43,903 nucleotides of DNA from PALSA-505 sp035308365 (GTDB lineage Bacteria; Actinomycetota; Actinomycetes; Streptosporangiales; Streptosporangiaceae). Under the pieces are notes generated by a model. That model was given only the letters and a program-made list of their open reading frames with translations, did not search any database and was not told where the DNA came from. Both the position numbers and the translations under genes were made by a program. The stretch covers positions 1 to 43,903 of the forward strand of contig DATGGU010000045.1 of NCBI GenBank assembly GCA_035308365.1, in the 5' to 3' direction. This document shows positions 23,451-30,883 of this stretch, in pieces (the first letter of the stretch is position 1; the number at the start of each line of letters is the position of its first letter).

Positions 23451-24246
23451 CCTGCACCGCGAGCTCGCACCGGTCTGCGACGGCGCCTGGGCACAGATCG
23501 AGGAGGAGGCCGCCCGCACGGCCAGGCGTCACCTGGCCGGACGGCGCGTGGTGGACGTGCACGGGCCGTCCGGAACGGCGTTCGCGGCGGCCGGGACCGG
23601 GCGGCTGCGGGACATCGATCCGCCCGGGGAGGGCGTGCAGGCGCGCCAGTACCAGGTCGCGGCGCTGGTGCAGTTGCGGGTGCCGTTCCGGCTGGACCGG
23701 CAGGAGATCGACGACGTGGAGCGGGGCGCCCAGGACTCCGACTGGCAGCCGGTCAAGGACGCGGCCCGGCAGATCGCCTTCGCCGAGGACCGCGCGATCT
23801 TCGACGGCTACCCGGCCGGCGGGATCGATGGCATCCGGGCGGGCTCGACCTGCCCGGCCATCGCCCTGCCCGCCGACCCCAGGGGCTATCCCGATGTGTT
23901 CGCCCAGGCCCTGTCCGCATTGCGGACCGCCGGGGTGGACGGGCCCTACGCGGCCGTGCTCAGTGCGGACGTCTACACCGCGGTCAGTGAGACGAGCGAC
24001 CACGGCTACCCGCTGCTCGAACACCTCAAGCGGCAACTGTCCGGCGACATCGTCTGGGCGCCGGCCATCAGCGGTGCCGTCGTGCTGACCACCCGGGGCG
24101 GCGACTTCTGCCTGCAGATCGGCCAGGACACCTCGATCGGGTACCAGTCACACACCGCCGATGCGGTCGAGCTGTACCTGCAGGAGACGATGACGTTCCT
24201 GATGTACACCGGCGAGGCGGCGGTCAGCCTGACCGCGGCCGGCTGA
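23443..24246 (+). CDS. Family 1 encapsulin shell protein (linocin M18-like)
   Basis: A 267-residue HK97-fold shell protein of normal length. The N-terminal helix starts MNNLHRELAPV and reads on through AWAQIEEEAART and HLAGRRVVDVHGP, which form the cargo-binding face and N-arm. VPFRLDRQEIDDVERGAQD is the E-loop region, AARQIAFAEDRAIFDGY follows, and LYLQETMTFLMYTGEAAV is near the C-terminus. Such shells self-assemble and enclose enzymes bearing a C-terminal GSLxIGSL-type peptide. The gene is intact and coupled to the shortened DyP gene, so a shell should form. What it carries is unclear. Confidence 0.93.
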   Translation: MNNLHRELAPVCDGAWAQIEEEAARTARRHLAGRRVVDVHGPSGTAFAAAGTGRLRDIDPPGEGVQARQYQVAALVQLRVPFRLDRQEIDDVERGAQDSDWQPVKDAARQIAFAEDRAIFDGYPAGGIDGIRAGSTCPAIALPADPRGYPDVFAQALSALRTAGVDGPYAAVLSADVYTAVSETSDHGYPLLEHLKRQLSGDIVWAPAISGAVVLTTRGGDFCLQIGQDTSIGYQSHTADAVELYLQETMTFLMYTGEAAVSLTAAG

Positions 24247-24308
24247 GCCGCGCCCCAGGCGCCAGCGAGCCGGACTACGCCGGCCTGCCCGGCGGCAGCA
24301 CGTTCGGG

Positions 24309-25472
24309 CTACCTGATCCCGTAGAGGTGCTCGAGCGCCAGCTGGTCGAGGCGCTCGTAGGCCATCCCCCTGGCACCGAGGGCGTCGGCGTCGACGGTGA
24401 CATCCTTGATGTCGCGCCATGACTCGCCCTCGGCCAGGGTGGGCACGGCCAGGTCCGGCACACCGGCCGCGGCCAGCGCGGCGGTGACCTCCGGGTCGGC
24501 CCGGAACGCGCGGACCTTCTCCCGCAGGATCAGGTAGTTGCGCATGCAGGCGCGGGCCGACTCCCACACGCCGTCGTCGTCCTCGGTGCGCGGCGGCTTG
24601 TAGTCGAAGTGGACCACGCCGTCGTATCCGCCGGCTTCCAGCGCGTCCACCACCCAGAAGGCGCCGCGCGCGTTGCCGGCGCCGAACCGCAGGTCCTGGT
24701 CGTAGCGGGGACCGTTCTGCCCGTTCAGGTCGATGTGGAACAGCTTGCCGTGCCAGAGCGCCTGGGCGATGCCGTGCGCGTAGTTGAGCCCGGCCATCTC
24801 CTCGTGGCCGACCTCTGGGTTGAGGCCGAACAGTTCCCCGTGTTCGAGCCGTTCTATGAAGGCCAGCGCGTGGCCGAGGGTGGGCAGCAGAATGTCGCCG
24901 CGCGGCTCGTTCGGCTTGGGCTCGATGGCGAACCTTATCTGGTACCCCTGGTCGAGCACGTAGGAGCCCAGGATGTCGAACGCCTCTTTGTAGCGGTCCA
25001 GCGCGACCCGCACGTCCTTGGCCGCGCCGGACTCGGCGCCCTCGCGGCCACCCCAGCAGATGTAGGCCGAGGCGCCGAGCCCGGCCGCGAGATCCAGGTT
25101 GCGCATGACCTTGGCCAGCGCGAACCGGCGGATGTCGCGATCGTTGGCGGTGAACGCGCCGTCCTTGAACACCGGGTGCGAGAACAGGTTCGTCGTGGCC
25201 GTGGTCACCACCAGGCCGGTCTCATCCAGCGCGGCCCGGAAGGCGCCGATCCGCTTCTCCCGTTCGTCATCGGCCGCCTCGAACGGGAACACGTCGTTGT
25301 CGTGGAAGTTCACCCCGTAGGCGCCGAGTTCGGCCAGCTTGCGGACGGCGCGTTCGGCGGGCATCGGCGCTCTGGTCGCCGGGCCGAACACGTCGATGGC
25401 CTGCCAGCCCACAGTCCAGATGCCGAACGAGAACTTGTCGGACGGCTGCGGCTCATAGCTGCCGGTGGTCAT
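24309..25472 (-). CDS. xylA: Xylose isomerase
   Basis: A 387-residue enzyme converting D-xylose to D-xylulose (also glucose to fructose), of the actinomycete class I type and length. The catalytic His57 and Asp60 lie in VNFHDNDVFPF. Metal ligands include Glu184 in IEPKPNEPRGD, and LFHIDLNGQNGPRYDQDL and VHFDYKPPR supply the later Asp/His ligands. The ATG at 25472 follows GGAGGGAAGGG. Sequence further upstream reads as the antisense of the EcsC-like gene, not as protein. It ends tail-to-tail with the encapsulin gene. XylB is encoded about 950 bp further upstream on the same strand. Confidence 0.96.
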   Translation of the reverse strand: MTTGSYEPQPSDKFSFGIWTVGWQAIDVFGPATRAPMPAERAVRKLAELGAYGVNFHDNDVFPFEAADDEREKRIGAFRAALDETGLVVTTATTNLFSHPVFKDGAFTANDRDIRRFALAKVMRNLDLAAGLGASAYICWGGREGAESGAAKDVRVALDRYKEAFDILGSYVLDQGYQIRFAIEPKPNEPRGDILLPTLGHALAFIERLEHGELFGLNPEVGHEEMAGLNYAHGIAQALWHGKLFHIDLNGQNGPRYDQDLRFGAGNARGAFWVVDALEAGGYDGVVHFDYKPPRTEDDDGVWESARACMRNYLILREKVRAFRADPEVTAALAAAGVPDLAVPTLAEGESWRDIKDVTVDADALGARGMAYERLDQLALEHLYGIR

Positions 25473-25481
25473 GGCGCCCTT

Positions 25482-25521
25482 CCCTCCTGCGGTGCCGGTG
25501 GCCCTCCTGCGGTGCCGGTGG
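25482..25521. repeat. Exact 20-bp tandem duplication at the xylA ribosome site
   Basis: CCCTCCTGCGGTGCCGGTGG occurs twice, at 25482-25501 and 25502-25521. On the xylA strand each copy holds GGAGGG, so the gene has two ribosome-site cores, of which the nearer to the ATG is correctly placed. Confidence 0.8.
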
Positions 25522-25572
25522 TGCCACCGTAGCCCGCCCCGAGCCGTTGCGGTGAGTGCGGGCGGCGGCGGG

Positions 25573-25578
25573 TAGGTT
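25573..25578 (+). promoter_or_regulatory. Candidate -10 box of a leaderless gene
   Basis: TAGGTT ends six bases before the ATG at 25585, with no ribosome site between. Confidence 0.35.
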
Positions 25579-25584
25579 CGTTTT

Positions 25585-26388
25585 ATGACCGATGCCGTGG
25601 ACGAGACGCCCGGGCCGGCACCGGGGCAGCCGCCCGGTGCCATTCCCGAGCGGGCCGCCGAGCTCGCGGTCGAACTCACCGAGAGCCAGGAGCCGCGCAC
25701 GCCGCTGGCCCGGCGGCTGATGGAGCCGGTCAGCGCCGCAGCACTGACCGGAGCGCGGATGACCGGCAGCACCATGCGGGCGGCCCGGCGCCGGGTGCGG
25801 CTGAGCCGCCACTGGCTGACGGCACAAGTGATCGCCATGGCCCCCCGGCTGAAGATCCGGGACCAGGCCACGTTGCACGCACAGTTTCCCGGCCTGGACA
25901 GCGATGCCATGGCCGATGCGCTCATCGAGAGCGCGGCCAAGGCGTCGGCGGCGGTCGGTGGTGCCGTCGGGGCGTGGGCGGCCGTGCCGACGACGCTGCC
26001 CGCCTTCCCGGCCGAGGTGCTGACCGAGACGGTCGCCCTGGTGGGCATCGAGATCAAGCTGGTGGCCGAACTGCACGAGGCGTACGGGATGCCGGCCTCC
26101 GGCGGCAAGGTGGAACGGGGCACCGCCTACATCGCGTCCTGGGCACACCGCCGCGGGGTGTTCATGGTGCCCGGCGGGCTGGCCCTGGCCGCGGGCTCCC
26201 CACTGGCCCGGCAGTTGCAACGGCGGCTGGCAGCCCGCGCGGGCCGCAGCGCGTTCTCGCTCGGCCCGCTGTTCACCGGCGCGGTGGCCGGCGCCTTCCT
26301 CAACCGGCGGGAGACCAGGCGGCTCGGTCACGAGGTCCAGGCCGACCTGCACCACCAGGCGGTTCGGCAGCGCCGGGACCACACCTGA
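25585..26388 (+). CDS. EcsC-like conserved protein
   Basis: A 267-residue protein with moderately hydrophobic helices (AVGGAVGAWAAVPTTLPAFP and FSLGPLFTGAVAGAFLNRRET) and the stretch EIKLVAELHEAYGMPASGG. It resembles actinobacterial proteins related to the EcsC family, whose role is unknown. Residues 1-45 are acidic and Pro-rich. There is no signal peptide. It lies between xylA and xylB, divergent from xylA and convergent with xylB, which is unusual for a sugar operon, so a link to xylose is unproven. The family call is by pattern recognition only. Confidence 0.6.
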   Translation: MTDAVDETPGPAPGQPPGAIPERAAELAVELTESQEPRTPLARRLMEPVSAAALTGARMTGSTMRAARRRVRLSRHWLTAQVIAMAPRLKIRDQATLHAQFPGLDSDAMADALIESAAKASAAVGGAVGAWAAVPTTLPAFPAEVLTETVALVGIEIKLVAELHEAYGMPASGGKVERGTAYIASWAHRRGVFMVPGGLALAAGSPLARQLQRRLAARAGRSAFSLGPLFTGAVAGAFLNRRETRRLGHEVQADLHHQAVRQRRDHT

Positions 26389-26400
26389 ACGGCCTGGCCG

Positions 26401-26413
26401 CCCGGATCCCGGG
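26401..26413. terminator. Small hairpin between convergent genes
   Basis: CCCGG-ATC-CCGGG lies in the 31-bp gap between the EcsC-like gene and xylB, which converge here. It has no T-run; a bidirectional terminator is plausible. Confidence 0.35.
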
Positions 26414-26419
26414 TGGGGA

Positions 26420-27802
26420 TCAAGGCGCCCGCGCGTCCCGTAGCGCCGCGTACTTCTCCCGGACCCGCGGGACGGGTTCGCCCTGGTAAACGGCCGGCTC
26501 GGGAGCCGGCCACGACGGCGGGGCGCCGCCACCGGCCAGCGCCCAGGCGGCCTGCCTGGCCGCGCCGATCGCCACGTACTCGGCCGGCTCGGGGACGGCC
26601 ACCTCGGTGCCGAAGATGCCGGGCGCGATGACCCGCACCGCCTCGGACCTGGCCGCGCCGCCGATGAGCAGCACCCGGCGTGGCGTCAGGCCGGTCGCCG
26701 CGGACAGGTAATCCATGGCGTCGGCCAGCGAGCAGAGCACCGCCTCCACCGCCGCGCGGGCCAGGTTCTCCCGCGTCCCGTTGGCCGTCGTCAGGCCGCT
26801 GAGCAGGCCGGTCGCGTCCGGCCTGTTGGGGGTGCGCTCGCCGTCCAGGTAGGGCAGCAGGGTCAGCCCGCCCGCACCCGGCCGGGCGGCGAGCGCGAGC
26901 CGCGACAGGGCCGCGGTGTCCACGCCGAGCAGCCCGGCGGTGAGCGTGAGCACCCGGGCGGCGTTCACGGTGGCGACCAGCGGCAGGAACCGTCCGGTCG
27001 CGTCCGCGAACCCGGCCACCGCGCCGGATGCGTCGGACGCGCCCATCGCGGTCACCGCGTAGGCGGTGCCCGAGGTGCCGATCGAGATCACCACGTCGCC
27101 CTCGCCCAGGCCGAGACCGAGCGCCGCGCCCATGTTGTCACCCGTGCCAGCGGACAGCGCGGCCCCCCACGAGGTCTCGCCGGTCACGTCGCCCGGCCCG
27201 GCCACCCGCGGCAGGTCCACGCCGTGACCGAGCGCCGCCGCGGCGATGTCCGGCAGCCATGTGCTGGCAGCGGGCGAGAAGTACCCGGTGCCCGAGGCAT
27301 CGCCCCGGTCGGTGACCGGGCCCGCCCCCTGGGCCTGGCCGAGCTGCCAGGTCAGCCAGTCGTGCGGCAGCATGACCAGGCGGGTGCGGGCGGCGTTGCC
27401 CGGCTCGCGCTCGGCCAGCCAGCGCAGCTTCGTCACCGTGAACGACGCGGTGGGCACGCTGCCGGTGCTGGCCGCCCACTGCGCCGGGCCGCCGAGTTCC
27501 GCGATCAGGTCCACCGCCTGCCGCGCCGAGCGCATGTCGTTCCACAGCATGGCGGGCCGCAGCACGGTGCCGGCCTCGCCGAGCGCGATCATGCCGTGCT
27601 GCTGCGCGGCCACCCCGACGGCGGCCGCCTGGCCGAGCAGCCCGTCGCCGGCCTTCTGCAAGGCTTCCCACCAGGCCTGCGGGTCGCACTCGGTCCCGTC
27701 CGGGTGCGGCGCCGAGCCGGTGGCCACCACGGTCCCGTCGCCGGCCTGGCAGAGCACCACCTTGGACGACTGCGTCGAGCTGTCAACTCCGGCGACCAGC
27801 AT
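26420..27802 (-). CDS. xylB: Xylulokinase
   Basis: A 460-residue FGGY-family sugar kinase that phosphorylates D-xylulose for the pentose phosphate pathway. VAGVDSSTQSSKVVL (residues 3-17) is the phosphate-1 loop with catalytic-site Asp7. QQHGMIAL is the xylulokinase substrate motif. ISIGTSGTAYAV is phosphate-2, and LIGGAARSEAVRVIAPGIFG is the adenosine/connect-2 region. The ATG at 27802 has GGAG seven bases upstream; the open frame beyond is antisense filler. Together with xylA it gives a complete entry for xylose, but no xylose transporter or XylR regulator is present in the window. Confidence 0.95.
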   Translation of the reverse strand: MLVAGVDSSTQSSKVVLCQAGDGTVVATGSAPHPDGTECDPQAWWEALQKAGDGLLGQAAAVGVAAQQHGMIALGEAGTVLRPAMLWNDMRSARQAVDLIAELGGPAQWAASTGSVPTASFTVTKLRWLAEREPGNAARTRLVMLPHDWLTWQLGQAQGAGPVTDRGDASGTGYFSPAASTWLPDIAAAALGHGVDLPRVAGPGDVTGETSWGAALSAGTGDNMGAALGLGLGEGDVVISIGTSGTAYAVTAMGASDASGAVAGFADATGRFLPLVATVNAARVLTLTAGLLGVDTAALSRLALAARPGAGGLTLLPYLDGERTPNRPDATGLLSGLTTANGTRENLARAAVEAVLCSLADAMDYLSAATGLTPRRVLLIGGAARSEAVRVIAPGIFGTEVAVPEPAEYVAIGAARQAAWALAGGGAPPSWPAPEPAVYQGEPVPRVREKYAALRDARAP

Positions 27803-28029
27803 CGGTGGCTCCTGCGTAACGGGGGGCGAGGGCTCGCAGCGTACACCAGGGGAACGCTGCGCCCGCGGCGAGACCGGCACCCGCGAGGCCGCCGAAGCGA
27901 GCTGGGCAGACCGGCCCCTGGTCATGGCGCCGCGGGCAGCAGGAACCCGCGGTAGTTGGGTGGGCACCCAGACAGACGCCACCAATTGTCGCTAAAGTCT
28001 GGTAAAGCATTGCACGGAGGTGATCTGCC

Positions 28030-28497
28030 ATGGCCGGTGGACAGCGGCCGAGCATCGAGCATCTGCTGAACGGGCAGGCCCCGTCGTCAGCACCAGGAAC
28101 AGGCACGACGGGCGGCTCACCACCCTCCCCCAGCCCTTCTCACCCGCGATCGGCCCATGGGCGCGGCGGAGGACGGCCGGGCGGGCGGGGTGGCTCGGGC
28201 AGCATCACCTACACCGACTCTGCCCTGCTCCGCTTCGCGCAGACATCCGACGACCGGGCCACCAGCTTCAGTCAGGCCTACAGCCAGGCGCAGCATATCC
28301 AGGTCAGCCGCGACGCCTTCGGCTATATGTTTGGCGCCCTGGTCTACTCGTCCTACCAGGAGCAGGCGCAGTCGGTCGGCCAGGGCCTGCAGTTCGCCGC
28401 AGAGGCCATGAGCAGCATCGCATCGGGGATCCGGTTGAGCGTCAGCCGGATCGACCAAGACAACCAATCCATCGAGCAGAGCCTGCCCAAGGGCTGA
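28030..28497 (+). CDS. EspC-like (ESX-associated) small protein
   Basis: A 155-residue protein. The first 55 residues are Pro/Ser/Gly-rich and disordered. The rest is helical, with DRATSFSQAYSQAQ, DAFGYMFGALVYSSYQEQAQ and a long amphipathic helix, a pattern resembling the EspC-like helical-hairpin proteins of type VII secretion loci. The ribosome site GGAGGTGAT (28016-28024) is complementary to the 16S anti-SD over nine bases, predicting strong translation. It is 18 bp upstream of the WXG-like gene, so they likely form an operon and possibly a heterodimer. Secretion is inferred from family and pairing. Confidence 0.65.
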   Translation: MAGGQRPSIEHLLNGQAPSSAPGTGTTGGSPPSPSPSHPRSAHGRGGGRPGGRGGSGSITYTDSALLRFAQTSDDRATSFSQAYSQAQHIQVSRDAFGYMFGALVYSSYQEQAQSVGQGLQFAAEAMSSIASGIRLSVSRIDQDNQSIEQSLPKG

Positions 28498-28515
28498 CGG
28501 GCTGGTGGTGACCAG

Positions 28516-29367
28516 ATGAGCAGCGCACCGGTTTACACGAACGAGCTGGAACAGCAGTTCAACCGCCTCCCCGGCTTCATCCAGAGCGTGCTGCGCACCC
28601 CCTTCAACTGGGTGGACCAGAAGCTGCAGGACGTCGCCGGCCACCCGGACCAGCTGGTGAGCGCCGGCAACTCCTACGCCGCGCTCGGCCGGCAGATCCA
28701 GCAGCTCGGCACCGAACAGCAGCAGGACCGCACAAGCATCCTCGGCGGCGGGGCATACTCCGGCCCGGCCTACGAGGCGTTCAGCGCGCAGATGGCCCAG
28801 GTCGAGCAGCAGCTCAGCTCGCTGGGCCAGTCCACCGGGCAGACCCAGCAACTGCTCGACGGGGCGGCGCAGGCGTGCACGCAGAGCGCCAACATCATCG
28901 TGGACATTGTCGAGTCCACGGTCTCGTTCATTCTCCAGGACGCGATTATTTCCGGCATCGCCGCCTTCTTCAGCTTCGGCGCGAGCCTGGCCGCCGGAGC
29001 CGCGGCGGCGGCCGAGAAGTTCGCGACAGCCTGCGAGGAAATCGGTGGCGTGATCGCCAAGCTGGCGTCGGTCCTGGAAAAGATCGCTTCCCTGCTGAAG
29101 CAGGTCGCCTCGATCTGCCAGAAGGTCGTGAAGTATCTCAGCGACCTGCAGAAGGCGCTGAAGGACACCAAGGGCCTGCTGAACAAGCTTCCCTACACGG
29201 TCCAGCGTGGCCTGATCACCGCGGGAGCCAGACAGGCCGTCAGCCATACCGTGGACGGCGGCGCGCCCGCCATGCCCGGCCCGGTCGGTGGTGCCTACCG
29301 GGTGGTCACCAGCACCGTCAAAGGCGTCCAGGACGTCAACCAGGCGCAGAGCAGCACCGGTGGCTAG
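28516..29367 (+). CDS. WXG100/PPE-like ESX-associated helical protein
   Basis: A 283-residue protein. Residues about 40-125 form two long helices joined by YSGPAYEAF, the position of the WxG turn in WXG100 proteins (here without Trp). Two hydrophobic stretches follow (IIVDIVESTVSFILQDAIISG, shortened as about 130-150, and FSFGASLAAGAAAAAEKF). Then comes a coiled coil of Lys/Leu/Val heptads (about 180-230). The Gly/Pro-rich end is disordered. The form recalls LXG or PPE-type substrates with a C-terminal extension, but no toxin domain is visible. It is the second gene of the pair; no EccC ATPase or mycosin lies in the window. Confidence 0.6.
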   Translation: MSSAPVYTNELEQQFNRLPGFIQSVLRTPFNWVDQKLQDVAGHPDQLVSAGNSYAALGRQIQQLGTEQQQDRTSILGGGAYSGPAYEAFSAQMAQVEQQLSSLGQSTGQTQQLLDGAAQACTQSANIIVDIVESTVSFILQDAIISGIAAFFSFGASLAAGAAAAAEKFATACEEIGGVIAKLASVLEKIASLLKQVASICQKVVKYLSDLQKALKDTKGLLNKLPYTVQRGLITAGARQAVSHTVDGGAPAMPGPVGGAYRVVTSTVKGVQDVNQAQSSTGG

Positions 29368-29429
29368 GCGCCCGTTATCCGGCGGAACGGTAACCTGTTC
29401 CCGGGTCCAGGCCCTTCAGGAGGCGGGAA

Positions 29430-30014
29430 TTGCTGGCCAGAGCGCTCCAGGTCCGGCAGAGCCGGGAGAAGATCCTGCGCATACTCGGCCCGGACGAGAC
29501 ACTCCGGATGCTCACGTACTTCGAGATAGCCGACGGAAAGCAGGAACTCGAGCAGCCGCCCCCACCGCCCGATGAGCGCTCCGGGCTGCGCAAGACCGGC
29601 GAGACCGCCCTGGGCGTCGCCGGCCTCCTGATCACCGGCCCTAACTCACCGTCGCTCAGCAAGATGACGGGCGGCATATCCGCCTCCGGTCACATAGGCT
29701 CCTGGGCCCACCGTCTGGCCGAAGCAAATCGCACAGCCGGCGCGGAACCCGCCCTGCTGGTCACCGACCGCCGCCTGACCCTGGCCGGCCATGAAGGCTA
29801 CGCCGACAAGCGGGTCTTCAGCTCCGCCCTGGACATCCCCCTGGGCGCCATAGCCGGCGCGGCCAGGATGAGCAGGCCTCTCATCCGCGGCCGCGTAGTG
29901 ATCGCCTTCGCCGACGGCTCCCTGATCGCCCTCAAGCTCAGCCGTCTGCTCACCACCAGGGCCGACGAACTAGCCAGAATCCTGTCCAGCCCAGGCACAC
30001 TCCCAGCCCCCTGA
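29430..30014 (+). CDS. Hypothetical protein of the ESX-like cluster, TTG start
   Basis: A 194-residue protein. Residues about 1-35 are helical, and a Pro run (PPPPPDE) links to a domain (about 100-185) of short strands such as ALLVTDRRLTLAG and GRVVIAFADGSLIALKL. That pattern is reminiscent of PH-like or stress-sensor beta domains, but I do not recognise the family. The TTG at 29430 is supported by CAGGAGG eight bases upstream. It is 62 bp after the WXG-like gene on the same strand and probably belongs to that operon. Short-range codon bias is coding-like throughout. Confidence 0.6.
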   Translation: MLARALQVRQSREKILRILGPDETLRMLTYFEIADGKQELEQPPPPPDERSGLRKTGETALGVAGLLITGPNSPSLSKMTGGISASGHIGSWAHRLAEANRTAGAEPALLVTDRRLTLAGHEGYADKRVFSSALDIPLGAIAGAARMSRPLIRGRVVIAFADGSLIALKLSRLLTTRADELARILSSPGTLPAP

Positions 30015-30075
30015 AGCCCACCTCCGCTCCCCGCTCCCGCCGGGCCTTACCCGGTGAGCGCCTGTCCCACGGGGA

Positions 30076-30852
30076 TCAAGACGGGCCGGTCAGTCCCGTG
30101 CTCACCTCGCCGAGCCGCCGGTCCAGTTCGTCCATCTGACGATGGAACGCGCTGACCCGCTCGTGAAGCACTTCGGCCAGATCCGGGGCCGAAGCTGCCG
30201 GGGCCTCGCTGGTCACCGTGTCCTGCAGGCGGCGCGCGGCCTCGAACGCCCCGTTGACCGCCGCGGCGATCTCCGCGGCGAGGCTCACGTTGTCGTACCC
30301 GCGCAGCGCGGTGGCGCCGAACTCGATCCCCGTGATCTCTTCCGCTCCGTTCGCGGTCACGGTCACCTTCCGGCCAGGCGAACTCGCGCTGACGGTCCGC
30401 CCGGCCAACTGGGTGGCAAGCTGCTCCGCCGAGGACATGGCCCCCCGCAGGGCCGTGGCCAAGTCTGGTTCGCCCGCTTCCACCAAGGCTGCCTGCAGGG
30501 CCTCTCCGGCCCGCTGCCTGGCCCCATGGACCGCCTCGTTCACCAGACGGGACAGCGTCCCAGCCAGCTCGGGCGCGCCGGAGTGCATCGCCTTCGGCCC
30601 GACATAGATCTTGCTCACCTGGCCGCTGCCGGTGGCGGTAACCGACACCTCGCTGGGCTGCCCAGCGTCGCTGCTCGCCGCATGGCTGACCGTTGCGGCA
30701 GTGGCGGCGGCAGCGGTCAGCCGGGCCGACTTATCCCGCAGGCCTGCGGCTACCTCGGCTCCCTCAGCCGAGGCCGGCACGAACTCACCCACCTGCCACT
30801 CCTCCTCCAGGTCTGGCTGCTGGTCCAGGCTATCGGGAGCCGGCCCCGTCAT
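30076..30852 (-). CDS. Tandem YbaB/EbfC-like protein
   Basis: A 258-residue protein with two YbaB-like units. Unit one (about 60-125) has VSVTATGSGQVSKIYVGP then LAGTLSRLVNEAVHGARQRA. Unit two (about 150-212) has VTVTANGAEEITGIEFG then LAAEIAAAVNGAFEAARRL. YbaB proteins are small dimeric DNA-binding proteins, so here the dimer seems fused in one chain. YbaB-like proteins often accompany type VII secretion genes in actinobacteria, which fits the neighbours, although this gene reads in the opposite direction. N- and C-terminal helical tails may mediate further contacts. Confidence 0.7.
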   Translation of the reverse strand: MTGPAPDSLDQQPDLEEEWQVGEFVPASAEGAEVAAGLRDKSARLTAAAATAATVSHAASSDAGQPSEVSVTATGSGQVSKIYVGPKAMHSGAPELAGTLSRLVNEAVHGARQRAGEALQAALVEAGEPDLATALRGAMSSAEQLATQLAGRTVSASSPGRKVTVTANGAEEITGIEFGATALRGYDNVSLAAEIAAAVNGAFEAARRLQDTVTSEAPAASAPDLAEVLHERVSAFHRQMDELDRRLGEVSTGLTGPS

Positions 30853-30883
30853 ACCCGCAAGCCGGCTACTCGCCCGGTTCAGG

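Noticed and set aside
25473..26123. N-terminal extension of XylA by 217 codons
   Set aside because: The extension is antisense to the EcsC-like gene. A strong ribosome site and the family N-terminus fix the start at 25472.
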